A DNA stretch of 64,000 nucleotides, from NCBI GenBank assembly GCA_008508345.1, contig QNGE01001700.1, forward strand, positions 1,505 through 65,504. Direction: 5' to 3'. Position 1 is the first letter of the stretch. Each line of letters opens with the position of its first letter. The notes under the pieces are model-generated. The model had not been told where the DNA came from and ran no database searches. It was given only the letters and a program-made list of their open reading frames with translations. A program made the translations under genes and the position numbers. Below, in pieces: positions 62,299 through 64,000 of this stretch. This DNA is from Paragonimus westermani. Lineage: Eukaryota; Platyhelminthes; Trematoda; Plagiorchiida; Troglotrematidae.

Positions 62299-62860
62299 AC
62301 ACTTTCTCAGATAGCACCCACTACCCAAGATGAATCACTCGCTAGGTTTGAGCTGAGTCCACCGAAACACGTTCAAAACTCTGAATGTACAAATTGCCAG
62401 TTTGTTCAGCGGTGGATTCGTCTTCTTAAAGGCAAACCAACCAGCTACATCGGCATCTCAATTGGGTTGGGCGATCCGAGCATTCCGAGGTTGTCCACCA
62501 CTAATCCCATCTCATGCAACTCACCAGTAGAGAGACTGCTCACCATCCAATGCCCTGTTCTGAAGAACCTGGTCAAATATGATTCATTTGGCCCCATCAT
62601 GAGGGACGTCGGTGCACCGGTCTGAGCTCAAGGTGTGGTAGTGGTCAGCAAGAAGGAGGACCATGCGGCGTAGATGGATAAGCTTTATAATACACTGGTC
62701 ATCATCACCAAAGACAGCAATAAATCACTGGTTTACTCTGATGCTCAACTGTCGTACAACCAGGAAGAGTAAGAGAAGAAACCTCCGTACGGGAAGACAG
62801 AGTGAAAAGAGAAGGGGACGGTAGAGGTATTTAAGAAGTGACTTATTGTATAACCTTCAA
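62299..62860 (+). pseudogene. R2-like LINE relic, continuation after the gypsy insertion
   Basis: When one CGCCT is discounted, the frame left at 59833 continues here in phase with HPLPKMNHSLGLS and VHRNTFKTL (about 62300-62385), the expected region after the RT palm. After a frameshift the better-kept frame gives FVQRWIRLLKGKPTSYI and then VLKNLVKYDSFGPIMRDVGAPV, ending at TGA 62623-62625. Further decayed sequence with LYNT-type words extends to about 62760 and may be the beginning of the C-terminal endonuclease. No complete endonuclease is visible. The region ends where a CsRn1-like gag on the other strand begins. Confidence 0.65.
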
Positions 62861-62863
62861 CCG

Positions 62864-63322
62864 TTAGGTGTTGAATTCAGACAGCATTTTTCCCGGGATC
62901 TGCGCAAACAAAGCATCATCAAGTTTCGTACTTCCAAGGATGTTTTGCAGGCGTCGTAGTAACTGAGACGGGCTGTTATCACCAATAGGCTCGTTATTAA
63001 ATAACTGTTCTAGGCGTTTATGGTCAGAAGGTGTAGTACGTTTGATTATCGTATCCCGGAGTTGTTTATATGGACAGTCTGTATCAGGTGACTCCAGAAC
63101 ATCTCTTAAATCCGCTGCAATTTCTGGTGGTAACGCTGCCAGGACATGATAATACATTGTCAATTCTTGAGTGATGCCCCGTAGAGCAAACTGGGCCTGA
63201 ACTTGCGCAAACCATATGCGTGGATCATGATGCCAAAATGGTGGCAGATGTAAACTGACTGAGTTTAAGTTTGCTGTAAGTGTCGATGAGTTGGAACACA
63301 GTTTGACGGGAGTGGCTGACAT
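62864..63322 (-). pseudogene. gag: CsRn1-like Gag, C-terminally truncated
   Basis: An ATG-led minus-strand frame of 152 codons starting at 63322. It has the same blocks as the intact Gag at 12.6 kb in the same order: LPPFWHHDPRIWFAQVQAQF, LAALPPEIAADLRDVL, IIKRTTPSDHKRLEQLF and PSQLLRRLQNILG. It stops before the basic region and the CHCC knuckle that should follow, and no pol is found downstream. The copy is therefore 3'-truncated or interrupted at about 62864. Its primer-binding site lies about 70 bases upstream. It is a distinct family from the intact element, since residues differ throughout. Confidence 0.85.
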
Positions 63323-63393
63323 AGTGTTTCACAAACTGTTAACTTAGAATATAACAACTAACGAGGGAAAAAATGATACAGATAAGGTTCGTG

Positions 63394-63410
63394 TCACGTC
63401 GGGCTCACCA
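63394..63410 (-). other. Primer-binding site, tRNA-Trp type
   Basis: Minus strand TGGTGAGCCCGACGTGA matches the complement of animal tRNA-Trp 3' end over 17 bases with one mismatch (G at the seventh base). It is upstream of the truncated gag, as expected. Confidence 0.85.
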
Positions 63411-63415
63411 ATTAT

Positions 63416-64000
63416 TGACGCAAGAGTTACTTATCACCAAAAGATAATGACGCCAATAAAAAGCATGCATGTATAACACGTAATTAACAGTGTGACATAT
63501 AAAAACGAATGAGCTAGATAACCAAGTGTTTGAACTTATCAAAATCCTGCCAGTTCTGTACACATGATTGTTGCAGATCACTGCTTGAGTATGCGGAGAC
63601 TTGTGGGAGAGTTTCAGAGAGTAGGGTTGATGTCAGTATAATCCTTGACTCGTAATTCCTTTGCTGTGTGAGACAGTACGAGCCTCGGAGCCAAAATCCT
63701 TTCGGTGCCACTGTGTACCATTTAGTTCATGTCCTCCAGTACAGGCACGACGCTGTTGTGTTGTGTCTCAAACCTCCACTTGTTTTTACATGTCAAAGGG
63801 CCTGACGGCTTTTGGTTTGATCGTGAACATGACCAATGACAGGCCCACCAAGAGTGAGATAATTTGTGCGTGTGTGGAGGGGGAGTGGGTGAGAGAGGGT
63901 TGTACAGGCACCTGTGGTGTTGACATGATTGGGATGGTCCACCGGGCCAGGTGCATCACGAATGAACACGTCTGTTTCACGAGGTCACTTTGCGTTTCGG
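63416..64000 (-). repeat. Probable 5' LTR of the CsRn1-like gag fragment, runs off window
   Basis: The minus strand ends ...TTGCGTCA at 63416, five bases before the primer-binding site, which suits an LTR 3' end. No second copy is in the window, so its 5' boundary is unknown and part of this span may not be LTR. Confidence 0.45.

Noticed and set aside
1..64000. CRISPR arrays, operons, toxin-antitoxin or other bacterial systems
   Set aside because: No direct-repeat and spacer pattern and no compact gene layout; all recognisable coding is eukaryotic transposable-element type.

Overview
The window looks like nuclear DNA of a platyhelminth, most likely a parasitic flatworm (trematode or diphyllobothriidean cestode). 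This rests on the mix of repeat families: a CsRn1-type Ty3/gypsy element with the unusual CHCC Gag motif and a tRNA-Trp primer site, CR1-like and R2-like LINEs, a Penelope-like GIY-YIG fragment, and FAR1/MULE-type transposase relics. No operons, bacterial genes or CRISPR arrays are visible. I found no host gene I could defend. Three single-N gaps (3655, 20252, 62245) show this is a draft assembly.

Layout. 1-6.3 kb is a graveyard of retroelement pieces: an RTE-like endonuclease on the minus strand running off the left edge; a solo-LTR-like repeat (family B); a 5'-truncated CR1-like element on the minus strand that sits inside a second LTR-like repeat (family A, ends TGTAAC/GTTACA); a gypsy integrase tail with its probable 3' LTR; another family A copy; and a LINE C-terminus with a C2H2 finger. 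7.0-8.4 kb is a decayed MULE transposase. 8.4-12.05 kb holds nothing recognisable. 12,052-17,490 is an essentially intact 5.4-kb CsRn1-clade LTR retrotransposon: LTRs 290/291 identical, ATAT target duplication, PBS, gag, a GGGAAAC -1 frameshift site, pol and a polypurine tract. It is inserted at the 5' side of an older CR1-like LINE that runs to about 21.09 kb.

21.1-25.3 kb is unannotated. 25.3-27.8 kb is a second MULE-like relic with a zinc-finger-like tail. 28-29.1 kb is a low-complexity TA/CA-rich block holding the second family B copy, inverted relative to the first, followed by the third family A copy. From 29.5 to 58 kb the sequence is AT-rich and sparse. I see only an unrecognised decayed coding stretch near 30.5-31.2 kb, a degenerate tandem duplication near 38 kb and a Penelope-like GIY-YIG fragment at 49.7-50.4 kb.

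58.1-62.86 kb is an R2-like LINE relic with an N-terminal zinc finger and YxDD reverse transcriptase. It is split by a minus-strand, internally deleted gypsy element at 59,834-62,293 with a perfect 5-bp target duplication (CGCCT). The R2-like reading frame resumes in phase on the far side. The window ends with a truncated CsRn1-like gag on the minus strand, with its own tRNA-Trp-type PBS and a probable LTR reaching the right edge.

How the parts work together: only the 12-17.5 kb element looks complete enough to be active. Everything else recognisable is dead or truncated, and the value of the window lies in its nested insertion history.
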